From Lates calcarifer (Eukaryota; Chordata; Actinopteri; Centropomidae), in assembly GCF_001640805.2 (NCBI RefSeq), contig NC_066836.1:5296892-5360891 (forward strand): DNA of 64,000 nucleotides, in the 5' to 3' direction. The translations under genes were made by a program, and so were the position numbers. Under the pieces are notes generated by a model. That model made no database searches, was not told the DNA's origin, and saw only the letters and a program-made list of their open reading frames with translations. Below, piece by piece: positions 12,501 through 21,380 of the stretch (its first letter is position 1; each line of letters opens with the position of its first letter).

Positions 12501-15500
12501 CCTGTCTTTATCAGGTAGTTTTCAAACCTCTTCACAATACAGACATTTCATGTAGCTTCAATTCCCCTGTTTCAGGAAAGAGAGACTCAGGGTGAGCTGT
12601 CGGCCAGCACTGACGACCTGTCTGAGAACAACACTACCAAGGTGAGCGGTGTAATACAACAAAAACTTTGTAGATAAAATGTCTCCAGAGGGGAACATTC
12701 ACTAACACCACTTTATTTTTTAGGAGAAAAATATTTTCAGCAACATGTTTAAGAAGCAGCAGAAGCCAGCAGAGGGCGCTGCAGCTGAAAAGGTACTGTG
12801 ACTGAACAAGATGTTATTAAAATCTCTGCTGTGGAGGAGGAATACTGATATTTCTTCTTTTCTGGTTTGAATTCAGGAGCAGGAGGAAAACAGTGAAAAT
12901 CAGTTATCTGGCAGCTGTGAGAATCTGAATGACACAGCCGTCGTGAAGGTGCCTCTGTCTAAAAAAAAATTAATTTTCTCTCTTTGTTTTTACACAAATC
13001 AGATTTTATGAGATGATACTGTTGTGTTTGTTGTAAGTTCTTATCATACATTGCACTCAGGTTTGTGCTGTTCGTTTGAAAAACAAAGTTATGTAGTACT
13101 TTCCAAAAAATAAATGTTAAACCAAAGTATGCAAAAGGCAAAAAATAATATACACATCCTTTGTCAGTGGTGGAAGAAGTATTAAAGCCTTCACTGAAGT
13201 AATAGTGTTAATACCACACTAGAGAAATACACATACAAGTAAAAGTTTAAAATCTTAACTAAGAAAAGGTGCCGAAGAATTATCAGCAATTATCTGGATG
13301 TATTCACTGAGAAAAGTAACTGAAGTTTGTGTTTTAGGAGAAAAAAGGAGGCCTGGCCGGCATATTCAAAAGATCAGCCAGCATCGACAACCTGTTTGAT
13401 GAGGTCAGTGTCCTGATAACTCATCTTCCTTATCTCCTCCTTTCACTCAGTCTAAATAACAGCAGCTCTTCTCCTCACAATCACACATTCATCGTGTATA
13501 ATTACAAAAAAAATCTTCTGTCTTTAACATATATGACAGTTGTGAGGACTCTGGGTTGTTGGGGTTAAATGGCAGCAAGGCTGTATTCAATTTATATTCA
13601 TAACATTAAGCTTCAGCATTTAGATTTTACTTTTTGGTCATTTCTCTCTTTGCTGTTATTTTCTGTCTCTTTTTGGTTGTTTTGAGTCTTCCTCCTCATT
13701 AATCCATCCATGCATCTGAATTTTTTCTTGTCAGGAGAAAGGACTGTTCAGTGGCCTTAAGAAGAAAACACCCAAAGTGTCTGGAGATGATGCAGCTGCA
13801 GAGGTGAGTGCTCGGCTAGTTTTATGCTAACACTGTTAGCACCTTAGTCTATGGTGACTGTTGTGCATATGAACTTACTGTACATTCTTTATTCTTTTTT
13901 CAGGACAAAGACGAGCTCTTTGCAAGTGACGAGAGTCTGCCTGAGAACACTAACACCAAGGTACTGAGAAATGTCAGCACTATAAACTGTGTGCAACACA
14001 TATGTTTATAAGTTTGTGGTGAATTTTTTTCTCATCTTCATCCTTTACAAACTGTACAAATATAAAATGTATCATTTCTAATTAGTACATTGCTTTTCTA
14101 CATCTCGGGAACAAAACAATGTCTCCCCTTCATTCAGTTCCTGCATTTCTGTTTTTAGGAGAAAAGTATTTTCAGCGGGATGTTTAAGAAGGCTCATAAA
14201 CCAGCAGAGGGGACGACAGATGAGGTGCAGTAATAACATTTACATAAAGTTGAAATTGTATTACACACATTTGACTATTTTGTCTTCATTTTTTATGTTT
14301 TATTTTCTGCCATGTGTTATCAGGAATCAAACACAGGCAATTCTAACAAATTATCTGCCAGCTGTGAGAATCTGTTGGAGGCAAACGCATCAAAGGTACA
14401 AATGTCGTCTGATGATCACAAATTTAGTCTGTTTCTCTCTCTTCTCTTATTGATTGTTGATTATTAATGTGTAAATGTTTCATCTGTTTCAGGAGAAGAC
14501 AGGAGGATTTGCAGGGATCTTCAAAAAGTCTCCCAAACCAGCTCCACGCTCTGTCGTTACTAAGGTGACTAAATAAACTGATTTGGGTTTTTTGATGTGT
14601 AAAGTTATCAGCTGTTAGATGTCTGTGAAACCTGTTATTTACATTTTTAAGAGAATCATATTATGGCAAATTCTCCTTAAATAACCCTCAACAAACCTGA
14701 CTGCCTACAAACTGTCCTCCAGGATCCACTCAGTAACTCAAAGGAACTGTCCGCCAGCTGGGACAGTCTCGCAGACGCTGCTGAGGTGAGAGCAACATGA
14801 AGTCTGTGGATGCACTTTACAACATGTTGAGCAACGTTTATACTGTAGGCAACAGTACCAATACACTTTAATCTGAATATTTTGCTGCCTACAAAACATT
14901 TGAGTAACAAAATGCTGCGGTTCAAGTTGGTAAGTATTTAAACAAAAGGCTACATTTTCTGTCTTCAGAGCTTCATGTCTGAGGAAAGGGAATCTCAGAA
15001 GACTAGAAGTAACTGTGTGGCGCCTTCCTTTCTCCAGATTGTCTGCCAGCAAACTTTAAAATAGATTTTCAACATCAGCATTTGCTGTTTCATACAGAGG
15101 CCCATTTCTGTCACTGTGATGGGAAGTTGTCATAATAAGAAACTCTCTCAAGATAGTGACTCAGTAAGGCACTTACAGGATCTTTGTTTTCATCACATTG
15201 GCAGAAATGGGCTTCCACAGTTTGTAGATTTTTAACCTTTACTTTACTTTGGACTTTGTGGCCTGGTTATGAGAAGGTTCCCAGTCAGTGATAAATGACT
15301 TGTGATTGCATTTTTTTAAAGGAGGATCTGTCAGCACACGGTGAATTGTCTGCCAGTACTGAAAACCTTTGTGAAGCTACAAGCACTGCAAAGGTGAGAC
15401 TTGCAGAGTGTGTTAACCTGATTGAATGAACACCTTTTTGTGACTTATAAAAACATCACACTCTATATTTTTACAGGAGAAAAAAGTAGGGTTTGGTGGG

Positions 15501-16986
15501 ATGTTCAGGAGGACGCCCAAAACTGTGGAACACCAGGTGTGATATTATCAATACTGGTTCGAGTTGTACAATCAGTATCAGGAAAAGTGTTTTTGTTTCA
15601 GATTAATTTCCAGTCTGTGCATTTGAGATGACCTCAGTGAAGAAACTCTCTGTATATAGACAGTATTTTTGAATTTGAATAGCAGGTTTGTGATAATGTG
15701 AGATGCATCCACTGTCAACACAGAAACTATGAAAAAAATAAAAATACATAAATTCTTAACAGTGATAATAAAATAAATGCAAATAGATGATCACATGTAC
15801 GTTTCTGTGCAGCTGCTAAACAAAGATTTTCTCTCTCTGTTGCAGGAAAGCGAGGACATGGAGGCACCAGAGGGAGGTGGGCTGAGACGCAGGAGGACGA
15901 TCAAGAAGAAAAGACGAGTGAGACCTGACAGAAAGTAGCAGCAGCAAGAATAACATATATTTCAACAGCTGTGTTTCATAACGTGAATTTCTACTTCCAA
16001 CATCAGTGGTCAAGATGAGGGTTTAGCTTTCAACAAAAGTTAGACACATATTTTCTCGTGTTTCTCCAGAGTTCTTCTGACTAATATAAACTTCCTGTTC
16101 CTGTTTCTCAGGTCGTGTCATTCCGAGTGAAGAAAACTCTTCCCAAACTACCCAAACTTAATTCATCCTCACAGGTGTGTACTGATTTCCTGTAGCTGTC
16201 CCTCAGTCATAACTCATTGTTTTGCACCCTGCTCCTGTTCTTTTTGTAATTTTTGATTGATTGAAAGGCCTATAAAAAGTTTAAGTTCATTTATTTCACA
16301 CAGATTGACGTCCTGTCTTTACAAATCTAATTTGTCTTCTTTTTAATTTATATTCACTTTACTTATTTACCATAAATGGTTTTATTATTAATGTGTATGA
16401 AGTTCTCAGTTGAGCTTGTTACTCACTTAATGACATGAGTCGTTTTTTTCTACACAGACTTCTGATAAGATGCCTGTCATAGAGGAGACTGTGGAGCTGC
16501 AGGAGCTGAACCCAGCACAGGTTAGCATGAGGATATTATAAAGTAGACATCCAGAAAAAAAAACATTTGTGCATGCATTTAGATAGAAATATATATTTGT
16601 ATGCACATGAAATCATAATTGCAGCATATCTTTACCTGATATGTGTGATAATGATTACAGTGTCATTTAATTGTGCACTTTGTTTGTGAAACACAGTGTT
16701 AGGTACAAGTTGTCACTCTGTGTCTGCAGCCTGTGAAGATCAGCTAGCATTTAGCGAGTTAGCTGTTAGCAGTTTTGTTTGAGGAGATCATGACAAACGG
16801 CACCATAAAGTCATGTTAGTGTGTGTTAAAGTGGGAGATATAAACCCTGTCCTGTATGTCAACTGTACAGAACCTTACAGATGTTACAGCTGAGGGCACA
16901 GTGGACTTCCAGCCTGTGGAGATGGCAGCTTACCCAACTGAAGATAACCCTCTTGAATATGGGCAGGTGTGTTTCAGTACCCCTCT

Positions 16987-17023
<37 letters not shown>

Positions 17024-20000
17024 ACTAAATATATGCAAGGAAATAAGTTGACTCTTCACAAACAAATATCTTTTGTTTTCAGGAAACTGATGAACTGATG
17101 CAGTGGTGGAACTCTGTAAAAGGTTAGTGCGATAATGGTGCACGTCCACCTGTTTGATGTAATATAAAAGACATTAAAAACAAAATGCTATTATTATTAT
17201 TAATATGTATTATTTCTGCTGCTGGCTTCCAGGTTGGACTGAGTGGAACGAGACATCCAATTTCCAGGAGGAGGATGAGGATACGTAAGCACAGTTTCTT
17301 TGATTCAGATTTCCCCCAGAAAATATTATTTTGCGTTTCAGGGAATATATTTTAGGATATTCTCATTATGTACTATCTGTTTCCCTGTTCAGTATTTGTC
17401 ATGATGATGATTGTTTTCATTATTGATTAATCATTTGGTTGACAAATCATCAGACAAATTCTGCCACTGAAGAAGCTGGAACCTGAGAATGTGTAAAATT
17501 TTCCTCTAAATGCGAAAACAATGATCAAAATATTTGCCAGTTATTTTTCTGTCAATTTACTAATCAATTAATCAACTTATCATTTCAGTTCTAGTGTAGG
17601 AAACTGCAGCTCTCGTCTCTCTCTCTCTGCAGGGCTATGGAGCAGGCAGCTGATCGTGTCTACATGGCAGCTCGCCTCTTCGTGCATCTCTTCAACCAGC
17701 GCGGTGCCTCCTTACAACACTGCATCCTGGAGCTTTTGGCCCTGGCCGACGCCGCGGATCAGTTCCACAAGAAAACAGTGACGGCTGCTGTGGGTGGGGG
17801 GGTGGCCAGTGTTGCAGGCAGCGTGGCTACAATCACAGGGCTCATTCTGGCACCTTTCACCTTCGGTGCCTCTATTATTGTCACGGCGGTGGGGATCGGG
17901 GTGGCGACGGCAGGCAGCATCACTTCAGCGACGGCTAATATCACAGACACAGTTCACTCCAACATGGACAGGAAGAAGGTGGAGAAGATGATCCAGGGCT
18001 ACCAGGACGAGATCAAAGACATCAGGGAGTGTTTGGAGTTCATGCAGGTGAGGACATGTTTGACTTGAGTTTGTGCTTTAGAAATTAAGAATAATCTCAC
18101 ACAGGCTTTCCAGCTGTATCACAAATTTCTGATGCCCGCTTTCAGGTCTGGGTTGAGTAGTAATGCAGAAATAGATAAACGAGTTACCCTAAAAAAAGTA
18201 GGTGTTGTGTAGATTAGGGCAGAAGCTACTACTTATTTTCTTTCACAGATAATTTGACAATTATTTTTACAAGTAGTCCATGTATTTTTAGTCTATAAAA
18301 TGTCTAATACTCAAAAATTACCATCACAAGATGAACGCTTTTATGCTGCAGTGTCCTAGAGAAGAATTACTGAGATTTCAATTTTCTGTATTTCACAGAA
18401 ATTCTCACCAAAATCTGGTCCCTTTTCTTTGGGAAATGGTTGTGAGATTTTAAGCACTTAATTAAGCTTTAATACGACTATTACTACTGTTTAATCCAAC
18501 CTAAGTTGCTATTGTTACTGTAATATAGCAGAATCGGGGGTTTCTTTCAGGTATTTCCATCCTAAAATGTTTCTGTATGGTTGATGTTATTTTTTTCCAC
18601 CTCAACGATGGTTCACTAAAAATATTCAACAAATATTAACAAATATGAAAGAATAAAATCAGAATTTTAGGGTATATATTTTGATTTTTAAATTACACTT
18701 CATGTATGATGAGAAAACCTTTGAAAAGAATGATTATAATGTCTTTCTGAGACAGTATTTAACATCCTTTCCTGTCTCTGTGCCTCTTGTAGGAAGGTAT
18801 GGACACTCTGCAGGAGTGGGACTTTGAGAAATACTCTCAGAGTGCTGCCAAAAAGGCCCTGAACCACAACATTAAACATGTGATGAAGGAGGGTGGCCGT
18901 GCTGGGAAAGCCCTGATGATCAACACTGACAAACTCATCAGCACCGTGCAGATTCTGGGCGCTGCAGGCGGTGCTGCCAAAGCCGCCCAGGCCATCAGCG
19001 TCACCACGGGGGTCATGTCGGCCCTCTTCCTGGCTCTGGATGTTTTCTTCCTTGCCAAAGATTCCCACGAGCTCCGCAAAGGCGCCAAAACCAAATTCGC
19101 CACCAAGATCAGGGAGGTGTGTAAAGACCTTCAAGACGGTCTCCTGGAGCTGAACAAGGTGAAAACACAGCTGCAGAAAACCATGGACGGCATCGAGGTG
19201 GAGGAGTATGAGGAGGTCGAGGAGGTGGAGGTGGAGGTCGAAGACGACTTGGAGTCTGATCCGAAGAAACTGGCCGAGCTGGAGCAGGAGCTAGACCTCC
19301 TGGAGGAGAAACTGGACAAGAAGATTGAGGAAGAGCAGAAGAAGAATAAAGAGATGGAAGGAGAAAATCTGAAAAGTAAGAAAGAGACAAAGGAGGAGAA
19401 GAGCATGAAGGAGAAAGGAGATCCAGAGAAACAGAAGGAGGAGGAGGAGAAAATGGGAGAAAATGATGCAAAGAAAGAGGTAAAGGAGGAGAGTAAGAAG
19501 GAAAAAGACAAAGGAGAAAGAAAATTTGAGTCTGCATTAGAGGAACTACCTGAGGAGGAAAGAGAGCAGAATAAGGAGAAAACTGGCAAAGCAGCTAAAG
19601 AGGAAGGTTTAAAAGAACAGTCTCAGAAAGGAAGCAAAAAAGACAAAGAAACTGAGAACCGCATAACTGCTGGGAAAGAAGAACATGAGAGCAAGCGAGA
19701 CAAGGCAAAGACAGATGTAAAACAGAAGAGGGTGGATGCAGAACAGGATGAACCTGCGAGTAAATCGGATGATACAAAACGAGGAAAGCCGAGGTCAGAA
19801 CGGGTCAAAACTGAGAGTCAAAGAAGCAAGAGCAGCAGAGAGGATGAAAGAGGAGTAAAGCATGAGTGGAATTCAGTGACTAAACAGAAAGAGGTGGAAA
19901 GTGTCAGGAGGCACAGCAGCAGGAGTGAGCATGACAGAGAAAGAGGGGGTAAACATGAAACAAGAGAAACTGATAAGGAGAGACTCCCCAAAAAAGAAAG

Positions 20001-20511
20001 TGACGGGACAGAGAGCCCGAGGAGGACAGAGGAGGAGAGAGGAGTAAAAGACTGGAGGGCTGAGATGGCAAAAAGTAGAGAGCAGAGGAAAGAAAGTAAA
20101 GAGGGAAGAGAATCTAAGAGAGAGACACAGAGAGGGACGAAACAAGATGATCACGGAAAAAGCGAGGTGAGGAGAGAGTCACATCGAGGTCATGAGACGG
20201 GGAGGAGGGAGAAAGAGTGGGGGAGGAGCAGGGAGGAGTCAGACTCACAGAGGAGTCACCACAGGAGAGGAACAGCTCCGCATGATGAGAAACAGGGGAG
20301 CAGGCTTGAGAGCGCGAGGAGGCAGTTTGAAAAAGCAGGGGGTGAGGAGGCAGGGGAGGAGGAGGAGGAGAGGAGGAGGAGAAGGGAGGATGGAGGGGGT
20401 AGTCGGAGGAGGGACAAGGATAGGAGAGGAAGTGACAGAGAGCACAAACACAGCCACAGAGGATCTCGATCTGGATCCAGCGCTCTGCTGGAAGATGGAC
20501 TGTACATTTAG
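2643..20511 (+). CDS. ApoL-domain protein with a long mini-exon repeat array and a charged tail (46 coding exons, 1,675 aa predicted)
   Basis: The exon at 2638-2690 supplies the first ATG (AGGATGG context). Forty-six exons joined at GT-AG sites stay open to TAG at 20509-20511. Order: Pro/Lys-rich N-terminus (about 1-235), repeat array (about 236-836), basic and acidic linker (to about 965), ApoL domain (about 966-1235), Glu/Lys/Arg-rich tail (to 1675). No signal peptide is visible, so a cytosolic or membrane-associated protein is likely. ApoL family members have amphipathic and hydrophobic helices that insert in membranes, and some form ion channels; the role of this member is unknown. Mammalian ApoLs are usually 330-430 residues, so the N- and C-terminal additions are the odd part. 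Confidence is high for the ApoL exons and the repeat exons, lower for the exact start and for whether every exon sits in one transcript. Confidence 0.85.
4800..4935. repeat. SINE-like relic with the common teleost tail
   Basis: The segment ends with GTCGCTTTGGATAAAAGCG and TCTGC, then an A/T-rich tail of GTAAAT type. This 3' sequence is very widespread in teleost SINE-related repeats. It lies in intron 8, directly before a decayed copy of exon 9. Confidence 0.6.
4944..4978 (+). pseudogene. Decayed tandem copy of exon 9
   Basis: The sequence reading ASAKQVSGGKQ, followed by a GTGTGTG donor, parallels the end of exon 9 (PAKQAPGSKP followed by GTGAGTG at 5332), including the GT-rich start of the intron. 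No acceptor gives the phase-0 frame, and the upstream part is SINE tail. I read it as an exon duplicate whose 5' half was lost or replaced by the SINE. Confidence 0.45.
6810..9045 (+). CDS. ApoL-repeat gene, repeat block I (exons 14-19)
   Basis: Exons 6810-6878, 7467-7532, 7717-7788, 7952-8014, 8128-8190, 8986-9045; all phase 0. They alternate cationic and acidic units: GGFFSGVLKKSSKP, ENLSA..LSASSDSLSEN, GGLFSGMFRKSPKP, LSGSNDNLSEN, GGFFGGILRKSPK, FPASTDCLMENK. The cationic units run in the order L-type (VLKK), M-type (GMF), I-type (GIL). The acidic units are rich in Ser-Asp-Ser-Leu-Ser-Glu patterns that could be acid-directed kinase sites (inference). This block defines the six-exon higher-order period of the array. 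Confidence 0.85.
6930..7284. repeat. TIR MITE relic in intron 14
   Basis: The right end is ATATATAGCACCTTTAAA. An inverted counterpart, TTTAAAGGTGCTATATGT, starts the copy at 9499. Internal sequence around ATCAAACTTTATTCCGTTACT matches the 9.5 kb copy. This is a non-autonomous relic without coding capacity. Confidence 0.5.
7305..7385. repeat. Dispersed repeat fragment, GTTAGCTTA...GGCTGTAGC type
   Basis: The fragment resembles the segment at 46215-46315: AGTTAGCTTAGCACAAAGG, then AAACAGCTAGTCTGGCT. Both belong to a short interspersed sequence common in teleosts. No terminal structure was resolved. Confidence 0.45.
8191..8985 (+). other. Long intron 18, no feature recognised
   Basis: AT-rich intron between exons 18 and 19 of the ApoL-repeat gene. 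No additional phase-0 exon of the repeat type and no clear mobile element was recognised. Confidence 0.5.
9231..12295 (+). CDS. ApoL-repeat gene, repeat block II (exons 20-25)
   Basis: Exons 9231-9287, 10285-10356, 10779-10850, 11475-11540, 11620-11688, 12236-12295; all phase 0. The order repeats block I: L-type GGLFSGLLKKTPK, acidic ENLSA..LSASNDSLSE, M-type GGAFSGMFKKSSK, acidic WSGSSEGLSENN, I-type GLFSGIFKRSHKP, acidic LSASYENLAENK. Exon 20 and exon 26 share a long identical nucleotide run through their FSGLLKK codons, so these blocks diverged fairly recently compared with the N-terminal units. Confidence 0.85.
9499..9720. repeat. TIR MITE relic in intron 20
   Basis: It starts TTTAAAGGTGCTATATGTA and carries ATCAAACTTCATTCCTTTACT, matching the copy at 6.9-7.3 kb in the same orientation. 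The right terminus was not resolved. Confidence 0.45.
9785..9850. repeat. Dispersed GCCCCGGGGCC-type repeat fragment
   Basis: The phrase ACCAACTAGGCAAAGCAGG followed by CAACTGCCCCGGGGCCTCAG is similar, in reverse orientation, to GGAGCCCCTGGGCAGTTGGT at 42895-42960. Both look like fragments of one old dispersed repeat; its class is not identified. Confidence 0.35.
10930..11060 (+). repeat. tRNA-derived SINE-like relic
   Basis: The segment AAGGTTGCTGGTTTGAATCC contains a tRNA-type B box (GGTTTGAATCC) within intron 22. The A box and ends are degenerate. It is a SINE relic rather than a tRNA gene because no cloverleaf can be closed. Confidence 0.45.
12413..13403 (+). CDS. ApoL-repeat gene, repeat block III (exons 26-30)
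   Basis: Exons 12413-12487, 12576-12641, 12724-12792, 12877-12948, 13338-13403; all phase 0. The units are L-type GLFSGLLKKTPK, acidic GELSASTDDLSENN, M-type IFSNMFKKQQKP, acidic LSGSCENLNDT and I-type GGLAGIFKRSAS. The closing acidic exon of the six-exon period is absent, so I-type exon 30 sits next to L-type exon 31. No remnant of it was found in 13404-13734. Confidence 0.85.
13165..13300. repeat. hAT-type MITE relic, CAGTGGTGGAAGAAGTA end
   Basis: This is one terminus of the MITE family whose intact copy lies at 59262-60278. The other end is missing or unrecognisable. It lies in intron 29, just before exon 30. Confidence 0.5.
13735..14785 (+). CDS. ApoL-repeat gene, repeat block IV (exons 31-36)
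   Basis: Exons 13735-13803, 13904-13960, 14159-14224, 14324-14395, 14493-14564, 14723-14785; all phase 0. The units are L-type GLFSGLKKKTPK, acidic LFASDESLPEN, M-type IFSGMFKKAHKPAEG, acidic LSASCENLLEAN, I-type GGFAGIFKKSPKP and acidic LSASWDSLADA. Exons 31-35 pair one-to-one with exons 26-30. For example, both M-type exons begin with a Lys-Ser/Asn-Ile-Phe-Ser start and carry KPAEG. This indicates a multi-exon tandem duplication. Confidence 0.85.
14786..15321 (+). other. Intron 36, expected L-type exon missing
   Basis: The array order predicts an L-type cationic exon here, but none with correct frame and splice sites is visible. A splice-like CAG precedes AGCTTCATGTCTGAGG near 14970, but no donor follows before an in-frame stop. 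Confidence 0.45.
15322..15536 (+). CDS. ApoL-repeat gene, partial repeat block V (exons 37-38)
   Basis: Exons 15322-15393 and 15477-15536, both phase 0. Exon 37 starts EDLSA and contains GELSASTENL, like the first acidic exon of blocks I and II. Exon 38 is an M-type unit, VGFGGMFRRTPK. The block therefore lacks its L-type exon and everything after the M-type unit. It ends the repeat array. Confidence 0.85.
15846..17284 (+). CDS. ApoL-repeat gene, linker exons 39-44
   Basis: Exons 15846-15917, 16112-16174, 16458-16520, 16871-16966, 17083-17122, 17233-17284. Exon 39 encodes a strongly basic patch (RRRRTIKKKRR), resembling a nuclear localisation or acidic-lipid binding sequence. Exon 40 is also basic (FRVKKTLPKLPKL). 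Exons 41-44 are acidic and Trp-containing (QWWNSVKGWTEWNE). Introns stay phase 0 until exon 43 ends in phase 1 and exon 44 in phase 0+2, where the ApoL part begins. That switch marks the boundary between the expanded N-terminus and the ApoL core. Confidence 0.8.
16991..17020 (+). repeat. (GT)15 microsatellite
   Basis: A perfect GT dinucleotide run in intron 42, about 25 bases after the exon 42 donor. Confidence 0.95.
17633..19194 (+). CDS. Apolipoprotein L domain (exons 45 and 46, 5' part)
   Basis: Exon 45 (17633-18047) and the start of exon 46 (from 18793) encode the conserved ApoL core at about residues 966-1235. It opens with amphipathic helices. A Gly/Ala-rich hydrophobic hairpin follows at about 1016-1060 (GLILAPFTFGASIIV, the ApoL signature), then a polar helix. 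A second Ala-rich hydrophobic segment lies at about 1157-1191 (GVMSALFLALDVFFLAKDS). In the family these regions insert into membranes in a colicin-like manner. The hydrophobic parts are intact, so the domain is probably functional. Confidence 0.92.
18048..18792 (+). other. Intron 45 inside the ApoL domain
   Basis: AT-rich intron separating the two ApoL exons, phase 0. No additional feature recognised. Confidence 0.7.
19195..20511 (+). CDS. Glu/Lys/Arg-rich C-terminal tail of the ApoL-repeat protein (3' part of exon 46)
   Basis: This is continuous with the ApoL domain in one exon, about residues 1240-1675. It starts very acidic (EVEEYEEVEEVEVEVEDD), becomes a Lys/Glu coiled-coil-like stretch, then Arg/Ser/Glu-rich (REKEWGRSREESDS), and ends SALLEDGLYI. 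The coding strand is almost all purine, which creates long spurious frames on the other strand. No known domain is seen. The tail is likely disordered or a single charged helix. The hydrophobic last residue would suit a PDZ ligand, but that is speculation. Confidence 0.85.
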   Translation, partial: EVEEYEEVEEVEVEVEDDLESDPKKLAELEQELDLLEEKLDKKIEEEQKKNKEMEGENLKSKKETKEEKSMKEKGDPEKQKEEEEKMGENDAKKEVKEESKKEKDKGERKFESALEELPEEEREQNKEKTGKAAKEEGLKEQSQKGSKKDKETENRITAGKEEHESKRDKAKTDVKQKRVDAEQDEPASKSDDTKRGKPRSERVKTESQRSKSSREDERGVKHEWNSVTKQKEVESVRRHSSRSEHDRERGGKHETRETDKERLPKKESDGTESPRRTEEERGVKDWRAEMAKSREQRKESKEGRESKRETQRGTKQDDHGKSEVRRESHRGHETGRREKEWGRSREESDSQRSHHRRGTAPHDEKQGSRLESARRQFEKAGGEEAGEEEEERRRRREDGGGSRRRDKDRRGSDREHKHSHRGSRSGSSALLEDGLYI

Positions 20512-21380
20512 TTTTAATGGACGAGGACAAAGTTATTCCATATTTTCTTTATTGTGAACAACTCGCATGAAAAGACTGAAATCAACAAGGTGTTAATCCA
20601 TCGATCGGTACTTGGAGGCAGCAGGATGGTGTATGTGGATTCACTTTGGAAGTTCAGCAGTAAAGTCTCTACTGCATGTTAACTGACAGAGTATTCAGCT
20701 TTAATGCACAGAAGAAATGATGAGACAGAGGCTGCTGAACTGAATGCACTGGCAGGAGGAGAGCAGCAGTCGGCAGAATCAGCAGCAGAGAATCGCTGCT
20801 CTGACAATAAATAAGTACCCAAAAAACACATGAAAGCAGCCCAAGTGCTGTGATGCCTAAATCAATAATCAGTCATGTTATTCTGTCTAAACACAATAAA
20901 AACAACGGTAGCCAACAGTTGGCAGATCCTGCAAAGCTGCAACCTGTGGCATCTGTAAACTCTAAATAATAACTTTATATCATTAATGTCAGCTGTGTCA
21001 TGAACTCTTCTCAGCAGGGAGGATTAAATGTCCTCTGTTTTATTGAAAAGGAGGATTTTTATCTAGTATCTAGCCAGTTTTTATATTTCGCCTTCCCTGT
21101 TAAATACGACAGGGTGATGGAATTGTAATGTCTGTAATTAAATCATCTGTTCAGTGTCTGTTTTTCCTTATATCATCTGTTTTTCACTCGGTGCACTTTA
21201 ACCTCTCTGTCTCTGCTCTCAGGTTTAACGTCAGTCGTAACCACTGGAATATGGTGCAACAGTGCACTTTGTCTTTTATCTGATGTTTTATATCTTTACT
21301 GTTTGTATTTTTATATGGGTAAACATTATTTCTACGGTGCTAGTTTCTTACCGAACAAATAAATTATTAGAGTAATTGAA
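20512..21380 (+). other. 3' UTR of the ApoL-repeat gene
   Basis: Sequence after the TAG carries AATAAA at 21358-21363, followed by a GT-rich stretch, and is the likely 3' end. Earlier AATAAA hexamers near 20804 and 20895 could give shorter transcripts. Confidence 0.6.

Noticed and set aside
14969..15060. Possible extra ApoL-repeat exon after CTGTCTTCAG
   Set aside because: The frame does not resemble either unit class, and no GT donor occurs before a stop in the required phase.
19109..19589. Minus-strand open frames of 140-150 codons opposite the ApoL-protein tail, and similar ones to 20530
   Set aside because: They are shadows of the purine-rich coding strand: Ser/Pro/Leu-rich translations without splice context or homology.
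20192..20557. Plus-strand 121-codon Gly/Arg-rich frame inside the last ApoL exon
   Set aside because: Out of frame with the supported protein and explained by low-complexity GGAGG sequence.
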